This document shows, in pieces, positions 26,186 to 35,202 of a stretch of DNA of 64,000 nt. The notes beneath the pieces were generated by a model. That model was given only the letters and a program-made list of their open reading frames with translations. It did no database searches and was not told the DNA's origin. Each line of letters opens with the position of its first letter. Positions within the stretch are counted from its first letter, which is position 1. Source of the stretch: Salinimonas profundi. GTDB taxonomy: Bacteria; Pseudomonadota; Gammaproteobacteria; Enterobacterales; Alteromonadaceae. The position numbers were made by a program, and so were the translations under genes. The stretch spans positions 1-64,000 of the forward strand of contig NZ_JABBXD010000007.1 in the NCBI RefSeq assembly GCF_014750655.1, given 5' to 3'.

Positions 26186-27172
26186 ATGCGACTGACTAAC
26201 ATCTGCCTGTCTCTTTCTCTGACAATTGGAGGCGGTGCGGCATCCGCCGATGCGGTTGATGAGCTTAATCAGCTTGCCGGAAAAAATGTTGAGAGTGCAT
26301 TTGCCACCGCCTCGTTACTCAGTGATAACGACGTGGTTAAACTAGGCTTTTTCAACTTTAATCCCAATGATGTCATTGGTACCAACAATGCAGCACTGGG
26401 CTCCGCGGATGCAACCTCGTTGCGCAGTGGTATCGACCAGTTCAACTTTCCGCTGAATATCACATCGCACAAGTCTGCAGACCTGAAATGGCGATTAGGG
26501 GGGCGGGCGTCTTACGTGAATATTGAACAGGAGCTCTTTCTGGGTGAAGAGATCGGCGATCGCGGCGATGAGCTTTCAGACCGGGTTATCTCGCTTTCAT
26601 TGGGGGGCGGGGTGACGTATGACATTAATGACCACTGGCAGGCCAGTGCAGACCTTAATGTGGCCTGGATGAAATATCGCAGCCGCATTGATTATCGTAC
26701 TAATGTGGACCAACAGATCAGAGATATCTTTGACGGCCTTCTGGTAAATTTCGATGTGGAAATGCTCATGCTTGAGCCGGTGGCATCACTCAAATATTCC
26801 TGGGATAGCTTTGGTGCAGACTTTTCCATATCCGGCGATTTTCATTATCTGCATGGCTTTGCCCTGGATACAGAGAACCCGGCCCATGATGTGGAGCCCA
26901 GCGAGTGGTATGTCATCGGCAGTCTGAACGTGACCCAGCCGGTGGCGTTTTTCGATGCGGATGGCCAGTCGATGAAATACCGCTTTTCCCGCGTTGAGCT
27001 TAGCAACTTGTTAGCGGATCAAATGGGATCGGGGCATTACTACGAAGCTGAAGTAGGTTGGGTCAAACAGCGTGATGAAGATGCTTATATTAAAGAGTAC
27101 GGCGTTGGCGTTAATTTTAATTACGGAAGCATATTGAAAGGCGGAACACTGGTGCTTTATTACACCTTTTAA
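26186..27172 (+). CDS. Outer membrane barrel protein, solitary autotransporter-barrel type
   Basis: A 328-residue protein with a signal peptide (cleavage after ASA, about residue 21) and a long beta-rich region with alternating strands, ending in GTLVLYYTF with a terminal phenylalanine. The pattern, with SLRSGIDQFNFPLNIT and a barrel of about 12 strands, fits the solitary outer membrane autotransporter beta-barrel family; this is a recollection. The passenger domain is absent. It faces the Tad locus with convergent transcription. Confidence 0.65.
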   Translation: MRLTNICLSLSLTIGGGAASADAVDELNQLAGKNVESAFATASLLSDNDVVKLGFFNFNPNDVIGTNNAALGSADATSLRSGIDQFNFPLNITSHKSADLKWRLGGRASYVNIEQELFLGEEIGDRGDELSDRVISLSLGGGVTYDINDHWQASADLNVAWMKYRSRIDYRTNVDQQIRDIFDGLLVNFDVEMLMLEPVASLKYSWDSFGADFSISGDFHYLHGFALDTENPAHDVEPSEWYVIGSLNVTQPVAFFDADGQSMKYRFSRVELSNLLADQMGSGHYYEAEVGWVKQRDEDAYIKEYGVGVNFNYGSILKGGTLVLYYTF

Positions 27173-27214
27173 TCAGCGGAGCACCTGCTGGCAGGTACTC
27201 CACGGTAGCATTTA

Positions 27215-28159
27215 TTATGGCATCATGCTGATGTCGCCGCCCTCAGCTAACGCCCGCTGATGACGCACATCGCTTAAATTTTCATAGGCTACTTTATAAT
27301 ATTTAGGTGATGCATTAATGGCTTTTTCAAAGAAGTACTCTGCTTCTTCATACCGTGACTCAAGCATCAGAAAATACCCTAAGTCGTTATAAGCCTGCGC
27401 GTCATTCATCACACGTTTCAGCGTTTGAAACGCTTTGTTATACCGGCCCATCCGCGTATATACCAGCCCCAGGTTTGACCAGCTTCGCTTATGGCCCGGG
27501 TTTAATTCAATGGCCTGCTGAAAATAGGTAATCGCATCACTGTACTGACCTGCCAGATAAAAAGAATAGCCCACGTTGGTCAGAATAACAGGTGCGTGAG
27601 GTTTCAGCTCCAGACAGAGTGCATACATCTCCTGTGCCTGCTTGTACCGGCCATTCAGATCGTACGCAACGCCCAGCCCGTTATATGCATCTACGGGAGA
27701 CGCGTTGTCCAGTGAGACAAAACCTGTTTTACGTGCAGTGGTTTCTCTGAGCCTTTTTTGATCCAGTGCCCGCACTTTTAAGAAGTAATCGGTGGCGCGG
27801 GCAACATCTTTGTTTTCAAGATAGATCATCGCTGCTTCGGTAAGTGCCTCGGTGTGACTGGGATCGCTGGCAATAACCCGTTGCAGCATATGCAGCGCAT
27901 ATTCGGGTTTGCCCATTTGCTTGTGCAGTTCAGCAACCCGATAGGCCAGTTGAATATCTTCCGGGCTTTCTTCCAGTGCTTTAAGGTAGTACACCAGCGC
28001 TTTTTCATATTCGCCGCCTTTCTCATAATGCCCTGCCATTGTAATCATTTGCTCCACAGGAACCTTGTTGGCCTCTTCGGCCTGTTGTGCGGTTTTATCT
28101 GTAGACTCACAGCCACTAAGCACAATCAGTGTGGCTAACAACCATAGTAATGTTTTCAT
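27215..28159 (-). CDS. tadD: TadD-like TPR lipoprotein of the Tad locus
   Basis: A 314-residue lipoprotein (lipobox LSGC, cysteine at residue 17) with at least five TPR units, for example GGEYEKALVYYLKALEESPE, AQEMYALCLELKPHAPV and SDAITYFQQAIELNPGHKRS. It ends the Tad operon 14 bp after tadC. TadD acts as a pilotin-like or assembly factor for the secretin in other systems; that role is inferred from position and domains. Confidence 0.85.
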   Translation of the reverse strand: MKTLLWLLATLIVLSGCESTDKTAQQAEEANKVPVEQMITMAGHYEKGGEYEKALVYYLKALEESPEDIQLAYRVAELHKQMGKPEYALHMLQRVIASDPSHTEALTEAAMIYLENKDVARATDYFLKVRALDQKRLRETTARKTGFVSLDNASPVDAYNGLGVAYDLNGRYKQAQEMYALCLELKPHAPVILTNVGYSFYLAGQYSDAITYFQQAIELNPGHKRSWSNLGLVYTRMGRYNKAFQTLKRVMNDAQAYNDLGYFLMLESRYEEAEYFFEKAINASPKYYKVAYENLSDVRHQRALAEGGDISMMP

Positions 28160-28173
28160 TGCAGCTTCCTTTT

Positions 28174-29148
28174 TTAAAATGCCTTATCCCACACTTCCAT
28201 TACCTTTATCATCGCCGGACCAATAGCAACGATAAAAAATGAGGGCCAGATGCACACCATCATCGGAAAAAGCATCTTAACCGCAATCTTTGCCGCCATT
28301 TCTTCGGCCGCCTGCAGACGCTTGTCCCGGTATTCATCGGCGTAAACCCGAATGGTTTCTGCCACACCGGTTCCCAGTTTAATGCTCTGTACAATCACCG
28401 AATTCAGGCCGCGAATATCTTCCAGCCCGGTACGATGGCCAAACTCTTCTAATGACTGGGAAAGCGGGATTCCGACTTTAACTTTTTTTACCACCAGGCC
28501 TAATTCATGTGCCAGGTAGGGGTGTACGGCTCTTAACTCGTTACTCACCCGTTGAAAAGATTCCAGCAAACCCAGTCCTGATTCGCAGCACACCACCAGT
28601 AAGTCCAGGGCATCAGGGAAATAGCGACGAAGTTTGCGCATACGACTTGCCGCCAGTTTGGTCAGTACGATGCCGGGGAGAATAAAAAAACCGCCGACAA
28701 TCAGCAGAATGACGTAGACCGATACCATAGTGCTTAAATCCGGAAACAGCCGGAAGATTATCATCGCCAGCGCAACACCAATCAGCAGCGACAACAGACG
28801 CAAAGAATAATAAATCTTCAGGGCATTTTCAGAGTGGTAGCCCGCGTGAATGAGCAATTTGCGCGTGTCCTGGTCTTTCTGCAGCGCTTTTTGAAAAAGA
28901 GAGCTGCCACCCACTCGGGTCAGTGTGCTTTCAAGATAATGCTTATAATTAGGCTCAGCAGGCGCTTCAACATTCACCGAACGCATACGCTGAATCTGTC
29001 TGCGAATGGGCGAGTAGGTGCCGCTGATCAAATAGAACATCGCCATAGCCAGCATCAGGCCGGCCATCAATGCAATTCCCAGCACGGCCATGGTGACCGT
29101 ATTTTCATTGCTGGTGAATGAGTAAAGGAGTCCGCGAAGATATTCCAT
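28174..29148 (-). CDS. tadC: Tad pilus inner membrane protein TadC
   Basis: A 324-residue T2SSF-domain membrane protein. There are hydrophobic segments near the N terminus, at about 115-165 and near the C terminus, and the cytoplasmic T2SSF domain has FPDALDLLVVCCESGLGLLE. TadB and TadC together form the inner membrane platform that couples TadA to the pilin. It lies 2 bp after tadB and 14 bp before tadD. Confidence 0.92.
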   Translation of the reverse strand: MEYLRGLLYSFTSNENTVTMAVLGIALMAGLMLAMAMFYLISGTYSPIRRQIQRMRSVNVEAPAEPNYKHYLESTLTRVGGSSLFQKALQKDQDTRKLLIHAGYHSENALKIYYSLRLLSLLIGVALAMIIFRLFPDLSTMVSVYVILLIVGGFFILPGIVLTKLAASRMRKLRRYFPDALDLLVVCCESGLGLLESFQRVSNELRAVHPYLAHELGLVVKKVKVGIPLSQSLEEFGHRTGLEDIRGLNSVIVQSIKLGTGVAETIRVYADEYRDKRLQAAEEMAAKIAVKMLFPMMVCIWPSFFIVAIGPAMIKVMEVWDKAF

Positions 29149-29150
29149 GG

Positions 29151-30119
29151 TTACGCCTCCAATTCCAGTAATTTTTTAATCCAAAACGTGCCAGCAAGCA
29201 TGCCGATCAGCCCCCACTTGAGCAGCTCGTGCCCGGAATCAGTCGTGAACAGTTCACTCACGTATGAGGGGGTTGTCAGGTAAAGCACAGCAAAAAGAAC
29301 AAAAGGTAAAAGCACCAGGATCCATCCGCTCAGACGACCCTCTGCCGACAAGGTGCGTACTTTGCGGCGAAACCGGAAGCGCTGACGAATAAGCACCGAC
29401 AGGTTTTCGATGTTTTCAGCCAGGTTGCCGCCGGTTTCTTTTTGAATATTTACCGCACTGGCAAAGGCCATGGCCGAGGTACTGGGAATGCGGCGTACGA
29501 AGGCAAGCATTGCCACTTTAAGATCAGCGCCCAGATTGATGCGCTGAAACAGCAGTTTCAACTCATTACTTAAATCACCGGCCAGTTCTTCATAAACCAG
29601 CTTCAACGCTTCGTTAAACGAATAGCCTGCCTGGAGTCCTCTTTTGAGCACGTCCAGTGCTTCCGGAAACTGCTCCTCAATGCGATCCATTCGTTTATTA
29701 ATGTCACGCTGCAGTTTGAAGTTGAATGCCGCCATCGTAGCGCCGAAACAAACAAGAGACACCAGAAGATCACGGGAAAGAACCCACAGAATCACTGCCA
29801 GTACGGTACTGACAATTACAGCAATAAACAGAAACTCATGCCCCAGCATCTTCGAGCCGCTCAGTTCCAGTTTAAACGTGAACGACTTAACAATGGGGAT
29901 GTTTTCCAGTGATCGACGAAATGCAGAAAGCTGATTTAAGCGGGTATTGAGCAGGAGCTGTCGGGGGAAGTAACTATCCTGTTCGACCAGAATATCAAGC
30001 TGTCGCTTCAACTCTTTGCTATCCGCGCGCTGGGGGCTGTTTACCGACACAAACAGCATTTGAGACAACAGTACCACCGCCAGAAATACCAGTCCTAAAA
30101 ATATAATTTGAATACTCAT
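29151..30119 (-). CDS. tadB: Tad pilus inner membrane protein TadB
   Basis: A 322-residue T2SSF protein. The start is set at 30119, where AGGGG precedes ATG and the protein begins MSIQIIFLGLVFLAVVLL; a longer frame would run into tadA. Cytoplasmic motif FPEALDVLKRGLQAGYSFNE matches the TadB/TadC consensus. C-terminal segments are hydrophobic. Ten base pairs separate it from tadA. Confidence 0.92.
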   Translation of the reverse strand: MSIQIIFLGLVFLAVVLLSQMLFVSVNSPQRADSKELKRQLDILVEQDSYFPRQLLLNTRLNQLSAFRRSLENIPIVKSFTFKLELSGSKMLGHEFLFIAVIVSTVLAVILWVLSRDLLVSLVCFGATMAAFNFKLQRDINKRMDRIEEQFPEALDVLKRGLQAGYSFNEALKLVYEELAGDLSNELKLLFQRINLGADLKVAMLAFVRRIPSTSAMAFASAVNIQKETGGNLAENIENLSVLIRQRFRFRRKVRTLSAEGRLSGWILVLLPFVLFAVLYLTTPSYVSELFTTDSGHELLKWGLIGMLAGTFWIKKLLELEA

Positions 30120-30129
30120 CAGTGCACCC

Positions 30130-31449
30130 CTATAAGCGGATATCCGCATCAACACCAAAGATGCGGTGAGGCATCTCGATACCCTTTGCCACCAGTTGGC
30201 GGTGAAACAGTGGCACCACGCCGGTCGCTTTAAACGCACCCATCACTTCGTTATTGCTGCCAATGCCGTGCCGTTCGTATTTGTATAACTCTGACATGGT
30301 AATCGTTTCGCCTTCCATGCCGGTAACTTCCTGAATACTGATAATGCGTCGGCTACCATCCTCAAGCCGCTGTGTCTGCACCACCAGATCAATGGCCGAG
30401 GCAATCTGCGCCCGGATATTGCGGATAGGCATATCAAATCCACCCATGCATATCATGTTTTCAAGCCGGCCCAGGGCATCCCGGGGGCTGTTAGCGTGCA
30501 ATGTTGCTAACGAGCCTTCATGGCCGGTATTCATGGCCGCCAGCATATCGATAGCCTCAGCACCGCGGACCTCGCCGATCACGATCCGGTCAGGGCGCAT
30601 GCGCAGACAGTTTTTTACCAGGTCGCGCTGTGTGACCTCACCGCGCCCCTCAATATTGGACGGACGGGTTTCAAGGCGTACTGTATGCGGTTGCTGAAGT
30701 TGTAGTTCCGCGGAGTCTTCAATGGTAATGATGCGCTCACTTGCCGGAATGTAGCCGGAAAGGATATTTAGCAGGGTGGTTTTGCCGCTGCCGGTCCCGC
30801 CGGATATCAGCACGTTCAGTTTGCCTTTTACGGCGCCGCGAATCAGTACATCCATGTCCGATGTCATAGACCCGTAATTGATAAGCTGCTCGACATTGAG
30901 TTTTTCAACTGTAAAGCGCCGAATGGACATGGACGGTCCGTCCAGAGCAAGGGGCGGGATAATAGCATTGACCCGGCTGCCATCCTCAAGACGGGCATCG
31001 ACCATGGGGGATGATTCATCCACCCGGCGGCCAATGCGCGATACGATGCGATCGATAATGCTCATCAGATGCCGGTTGTCGTAAAACCGTACTGCGGCAC
31101 GTTCCAGGCGTCCGCCACGCTCCACATAAATATTGTTGTAGTTGTTCACCAGAATATCTGACACGGTGGGGTCAGCCATCAGTACTTCCAGCGGGCCCAG
31201 CCCCAGGATTTCATCCAGCACTAACCGGGTGATTATTTTCCGGGTGGCCATGTTGATGGGGCGTGAGTAATTCTCCAGCAACCGTCGACAACACTCGGTG
31301 ATCTGCTGCCGGGCGATATCCTCCTCTATGGTTTCAAGCATAGAGGGGTCCAGCAGGTTCAGTACCTCATTAAATATTTCCTGTTTGGTATCCACATCCT
31401 CGGTGGTTAACTGCTGATAAGGGTCGACAAAATGCGATTCACCGTCCAT
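30130..31449 (-). CDS. tadA: Tad pilus motor ATPase TadA/CpaF
   Basis: A 439-residue secretion ATPase of the GspE/VirB11 class that drives Flp pilus assembly. The Walker A motif GGTGSGKTTLLN lies near residue 220, and the Walker B region reads RPDRIVIGEVRGAEAIDML. The N-terminal domain keeps DILVNNYNNIYVERGGRLE typical of CpaF. AGGAGC lies before its ATG. Its ATG overlaps the last base of the tadZ stop (TAATG). Confidence 0.95.
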   Translation of the reverse strand: MDGESHFVDPYQQLTTEDVDTKQEIFNEVLNLLDPSMLETIEEDIARQQITECCRRLLENYSRPINMATRKIITRLVLDEILGLGPLEVLMADPTVSDILVNNYNNIYVERGGRLERAAVRFYDNRHLMSIIDRIVSRIGRRVDESSPMVDARLEDGSRVNAIIPPLALDGPSMSIRRFTVEKLNVEQLINYGSMTSDMDVLIRGAVKGKLNVLISGGTGSGKTTLLNILSGYIPASERIITIEDSAELQLQQPHTVRLETRPSNIEGRGEVTQRDLVKNCLRMRPDRIVIGEVRGAEAIDMLAAMNTGHEGSLATLHANSPRDALGRLENMICMGGFDMPIRNIRAQIASAIDLVVQTQRLEDGSRRIISIQEVTGMEGETITMSELYKYERHGIGSNNEVMGAFKATGVVPLFHRQLVAKGIEMPHRIFGVDADIRL

Positions 31450-32678
31450 TACTTGCTCCTTAGCAGGCGGGATAAAAAGCCGGCTTTTTTGTTGTTGGTA
31501 TCCATGGTGTTACCGGTGGCAAAGTGCACAATGGCGCGTACTTCTTTTTCAATCTGTTTATGATTGGCCAACGACTCCAGCGGCTTGCCCAAATCGGTAC
31601 GCAGCTTTGCCAGTTCAAAATTATTACTGATGGTGAATACATCCGTGACGCCAAGCACCGACTTTACGTCGGGCAGCTGAATTTCACCTTTGCCCGCCAC
31701 ATAGCGGTTGACGATAATCGCCAGACGCTTGCCGTGCATATCCACGTTATTCTTCAGCTCTTTGAGCATGGCTTGTGTTTCGCGAAGCCCGGCCACGCTC
31801 AGTTGCATTACCACGAAGATGGTGGAGCTTTGTGACAGTAGCGGTAACGTCTGATACTCAAGTCCTTTGGACATATCCACCAGCACTTCAGGAAATGTCT
31901 GGCGAATCTTCCAGCACAGTTTATCCAGTTGTTCAGGGGTTCTGGCCGCAGGTTTGAGGCGGGAAAACGGCGCGTTTGCGATAAGGTGAATATTGTCTCT
32001 GTGCGCCATCATAGAATGCACTGCGGCTTCATCCAGCTTGTCCAGCTCATTGATAGCTTTGTCGATGGAATAGTCGGTTTTCAGACGCAGTCCGTGCGCC
32101 AGCGAGCCATAATTAAAGTCAGCATCAATCAGCGCCAGTGCTTTATTGCGCATTTCAGCGTAAATTTCACTCATACAACAAGTGATAAACGTGGCGCCGG
32201 AACCGGCTTTACCATTGATGATCGTGGTTTGTGGCGCGATAGTGACGTTTTCACTAATAGCATCTGCAACCAGTGAGAGCGCCGGATACATACTGTCGGG
32301 CAAGTCTGATAATGTGAGTAAGTCATCCACTTTAAACTGCACAGCCAGCTTGGCGATGTCGCTGGTCAGATCCCGGCACACAATGATGCGGTGGGGCAAT
32401 GCGCTGGAAAGCTTTTCCAGCAACTGACTGTTTTCATGTTTATCCGTACCCAGGTGAAGAAGTGCAAGGTGGAACACTGAGGAATCAGCAGGCAAAAAGG
32501 GGCTTTGGGTAATCTCAAGCATGCGATCCTGAATCAGCGCACTATCGGTAAAGGTGGCCAGTTCGCCATGAGGGTCAACCACCAGGACACGCAGGCGGGT
32601 TTTCAGTGGTTGCCTGATGACAGGTTTGGACGACTTGGCCGGATGGTCTATCACATGTGAGGCGCTTTGATCGTTCAT
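31449..32678 (-). CDS. tadZ: Tad pilus localisation protein TadZ/CpaE
   Basis: A 409-residue ParA/MinD-like protein. The start is taken at 32678 (GAGGA seven bases upstream); an in-frame ATG at 32696 adds six residues and lacks a good ribosome site. An N-terminal atypical receiver-like domain (about 25-140) is followed by the ATPase domain with NGKAGSGATF in place of the canonical deviant Walker A; the second lysine is lost. TadZ/CpaE often has this change and serves to place the pilus, so loss of strong ATPase activity is plausible. Confidence 0.88.
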   Translation of the reverse strand: MNDQSASHVIDHPAKSSKPVIRQPLKTRLRVLVVDPHGELATFTDSALIQDRMLEITQSPFLPADSSVFHLALLHLGTDKHENSQLLEKLSSALPHRIIVCRDLTSDIAKLAVQFKVDDLLTLSDLPDSMYPALSLVADAISENVTIAPQTTIINGKAGSGATFITCCMSEIYAEMRNKALALIDADFNYGSLAHGLRLKTDYSIDKAINELDKLDEAAVHSMMAHRDNIHLIANAPFSRLKPAARTPEQLDKLCWKIRQTFPEVLVDMSKGLEYQTLPLLSQSSTIFVVMQLSVAGLRETQAMLKELKNNVDMHGKRLAIIVNRYVAGKGEIQLPDVKSVLGVTDVFTISNNFELAKLRTDLGKPLESLANHKQIEKEVRAIVHFATGNTMDTNNKKAGFLSRLLRSK

Positions 32679-32709
32679 ACTGTTTTCCTCTTCCATAATA
32701 TTTCCGGGG

Positions 32710-33177
32710 TTAATTGCCGTCGCAGACGGTATAGCCCCAGCGGGTCACACCCAGGCTTTCACGGGGCAGGGTAGAGGCGAAGTTTGGCGAATTAAGCGTC
32801 AGTGCCAGCCCCGGTACTAAAAACTGATGTTGATAATTCACAATTTCGGCACGTACCATTTCAACCTGGCCATAGGCCAGCGCAGCGGCGCCTTCTTCAG
32901 ATAAATAACTGACAGACACATTCGCCGCGGTAAAATTGGGTAGCAGGGGGGCCAGATCGCCCACTGCATAAAGCACAGCGTCTTCGTCTACCAGCTGATT
33001 TTCCTGGTCGAAATCACAAACCACAGCAAGCCGCGCGACCCGACGACTGACTTCTGTGACGACATTCCAGGTGAAGAACAGTCGTCCCACTTCAAAAACA
33101 GCGAACAGCACCATGAAAAAGACGGCACCTACAATAGCGAACTCAACGGTGTATACCCCTTGCTGATGACGTCTCAT
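32710..33177 (-). CDS. TadE/TadF-like pseudopilin
   Basis: A 155-residue minor pilin-like protein. MRRHQQGVYTVEFAIVG is a TadE-type start, where the glutamate after a small motif and the following hydrophobic helix form the pseudopilin signal. The rest is a small extracellular domain with cysteines near 50 and the C terminus. It overlaps the preceding gene by four bases (ATGA). Position and size fit TadF. Confidence 0.85.
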   Translation of the reverse strand: MRRHQQGVYTVEFAIVGAVFFMVLFAVFEVGRLFFTWNVVTEVSRRVARLAVVCDFDQENQLVDEDAVLYAVGDLAPLLPNFTAANVSVSYLSEEGAAALAYGQVEMVRAEIVNYQHQFLVPGLALTLNSPNFASTLPRESLGVTRWGYTVCDGN

Positions 33178-33632
33178 GGCAATACCCTTATCGTGTAGGA
33201 GACTTCCATGGGAAAATCCAGAGAGATGGCATTGTCTTCAGACAAGCTGAACAGCGTGTCGGAAAAGATAGGCGTCCAGTTGTATGAGGCGGTGACGGTA
33301 ATAAAGTCGCCATTTAACTGGTAGTCAAAAATAGCCTGGTTAAGACCGGGCAACAGCTCAGACTGACCATTGGTATCGCCAGAGACAATCAGGTTGGTTG
33401 CTTTGGCCCGATCATTATCCGTTAGCGAGAAATTACCGGTATTATCTTTAATGGCAATATCGGCAATATAACGCGCACCCAGGCGCACCGAGTTGGTCAG
33501 AGCATTGTACTGATAGAACAAACGCCCGAATTCGGCAGTGGCAAATATCAGTAGAAACATAAAGGGCGCGATGATCGTAAATTCCACAGCGGCGACGCCT
33601 TTTTGCTTTGAAATGGGCTTGTGATTACGCAT
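33174..33632 (-). CDS. tadE: TadE-like pseudopilin
   Basis: A 152-residue protein starting MRNHKPISKQKGVAAVEFTI, with the pseudopilin motif GVAAVEF and a hydrophobic helix, followed by a short extracellular domain. The start at 33632 has GGGAGGA upstream; a longer frame lies in the TadG gene. The gene overlaps the TadG-like gene by 8 bp and the next TadE/F gene by 4 bp, so translation is coupled. Confidence 0.88.
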   Translation of the reverse strand: MRNHKPISKQKGVAAVEFTIIAPFMFLLIFATAEFGRLFYQYNALTNSVRLGARYIADIAIKDNTGNFSLTDNDRAKATNLIVSGDTNGQSELLPGLNQAIFDYQLNGDFITVTASYNWTPIFSDTLFSLSEDNAISLDFPMEVSYTIRVLP

Positions 33633-34938
33633 CAGTCCTCCCCGCATGGTAGAGCACCAGCTTGTAGGGTCCGGCGTTGTCTTCTGCTTCGCCGGAAGGA
33701 ATGCCTTTACTGTTGCAGGCTTCGATATATTCGCCAATAACGTAGGCTTCGTTACCTTTTTGCATGACCGCCTGGGTTAAAAAGAAACAGGCAGATCCCA
33801 GATATCCCAGTTCATCGGCACCGTTTGTTGCACCATCACAGTCGCCTACCAGCAGCTGTAACACGCGCCGTTCAACCCTCGCCGGATTAGGCGATACGAT
33901 ATCGCCATCATGATCAATATTACTGCAACTTCCCGGCCCGGAATCAGCCATCTGGGTATCAGAGAGATAATCTGCATAGCGATAGGCGCTGGCGTATTCG
34001 GGCGATGTTGTATCCAGCTCGTCCTCTGCATTGAGGGGAATATGCGCGCCTTCGCAATTATTCAGATCCCGGGGATGATCGATTTCGTTTAGCTGCCCGC
34101 CCTGCCAGCTGCCCATGCGCGTATTCAGGCCTTGGGCCACCGGCCCGACAGAGTTGCCTGGTTCTGTGTCAATCTGTCCGTCCTCTTCGGTGGGATCTGA
34201 TGAAAAGCATTGTTCGCCATTATAATTTTCACCCGCCAGCGCTTTTCTGACATCATCAGCACCGTATGCACCATCTAACCGGATAAGCTGAAAGTTGCCA
34301 GGGCCTATTTCTGAGGTGGTGTTGGAGCTGATTTTCAAAAGCTGTAGCTGTTCGATTTCCAGCCCGAAATTATCGTCAGGATCACTGTTTGCCCCGCATA
34401 CCACCATCGGGACCAGGTTGCTGTAGCATTCAATCAGCGCAGTGCTCGGCCCGGCTACCGCCGCGGCACCGACTTGTTTATCCAGCCCAAGCACCTGCGC
34501 CAGAAAGTTGTCCAGCGGAATATTGTTGATTGATACTCTGACGTAGGTGGCGGAGGCGCTACTGGTAGCCGAAAACGGGTCCGGACGTTCAGAAAACTCA
34601 ACTGTCAGCAGCTCGGTGACCGCATCACTGAACGTATCAGCCGCTGACAGGTCAAGGCTGTCAGCAATTTCACTGAATTCAGCGAAATTCAGATTTTGCT
34701 GCAGAATCGTTACCACTGCGTCGCGTGCATCATCATGGGTGCCGCCCTGGTCAATTTCGGTTGCACCGCTAAGTGCCGCCGAGTCGACCAACAACTGAAG
34801 GCGTGATTTATTGAGCAGCAGGTGTCCGCCATCCAGTGCCATGGCCGCGGTGCCCAGCATGGCCAGCAGGCCCAGGCAAAACAGAACCAGTACATTTCCC
34901 TGTTGCTTGTTTGTGTAATGCAATGTGGGAATCGTCAT
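33625..34938 (-). CDS. tadG: TadG-like pilus assembly protein
   Basis: A 437-residue protein. The N terminus KQQGNVLVLFCLGLLAMLG has the TadG (TadE/G-like) membrane anchor, followed by DGGHLLLNKSRLQLLVDSAA, the conserved Flp TadG helical segment. A large extracellular region with eight or so cysteines follows. No von Willebrand type A MIDAS motif was recognised. It is the largest putative minor subunit of the pilus. Confidence 0.85.
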   Translation of the reverse strand: MTIPTLHYTNKQQGNVLVLFCLGLLAMLGTAAMALDGGHLLLNKSRLQLLVDSAALSGATEIDQGGTHDDARDAVVTILQQNLNFAEFSEIADSLDLSAADTFSDAVTELLTVEFSERPDPFSATSSASATYVRVSINNIPLDNFLAQVLGLDKQVGAAAVAGPSTALIECYSNLVPMVVCGANSDPDDNFGLEIEQLQLLKISSNTTSEIGPGNFQLIRLDGAYGADDVRKALAGENYNGEQCFSSDPTEEDGQIDTEPGNSVGPVAQGLNTRMGSWQGGQLNEIDHPRDLNNCEGAHIPLNAEDELDTTSPEYASAYRYADYLSDTQMADSGPGSCSNIDHDGDIVSPNPARVERRVLQLLVGDCDGATNGADELGYLGSACFFLTQAVMQKGNEAYVIGEYIEACNSKGIPSGEAEDNAGPYKLVLYHAGRTDA

Positions 34939-34947
34939 TATCGTTCC

Positions 34948-35202
34948 TTAGTTATCGTCGCCCTGCGCTTTCACCTCGCGACCTTCTTTGCCGGCATAAA
35001 TACTGTCACGATAGTTTTCAGCGGCATGCTTACCGTAATCTCCCTGGAGCTCGCGGGTTATACCGTCGTTATTAATCGCAGCCTCGGCATCCAGCACCTG
35101 CAGCGATTTTATCTGCTGCGATGCGTAGGTCAGCTGATACGGGGGCGTCTGGGAGCAGCCTGTAAACACAACAGAGATCGCAATTAAAAGTAATGTGCGC
35201 AT
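34948..35202 (-). CDS. Small lipoprotein of the Tad locus
   Basis: An 84-residue lipoprotein with lipobox VFTGC (cysteine at residue 16) and a polar, charged remainder. It shares one base with the end of the secretin gene (TAATG) and precedes the TadG gene by 9 bp. Short lipoproteins in this place are common in Tad loci and may help secretin assembly, as an inference. No domain is recognised. Confidence 0.72.
   Translation of the reverse strand: MRTLLLIAISVVFTGCSQTPPYQLTYASQQIKSLQVLDAEAAINNDGITRELQGDYGKHAAENYRDSIYAGKEGREVKAQGDDN

Noticed and set aside
31449..32678. TadZ as a degraded gene because of its altered Walker A
   Set aside because: Frame, length and neighbours are intact and such changes are known in TadZ/CpaE proteins.
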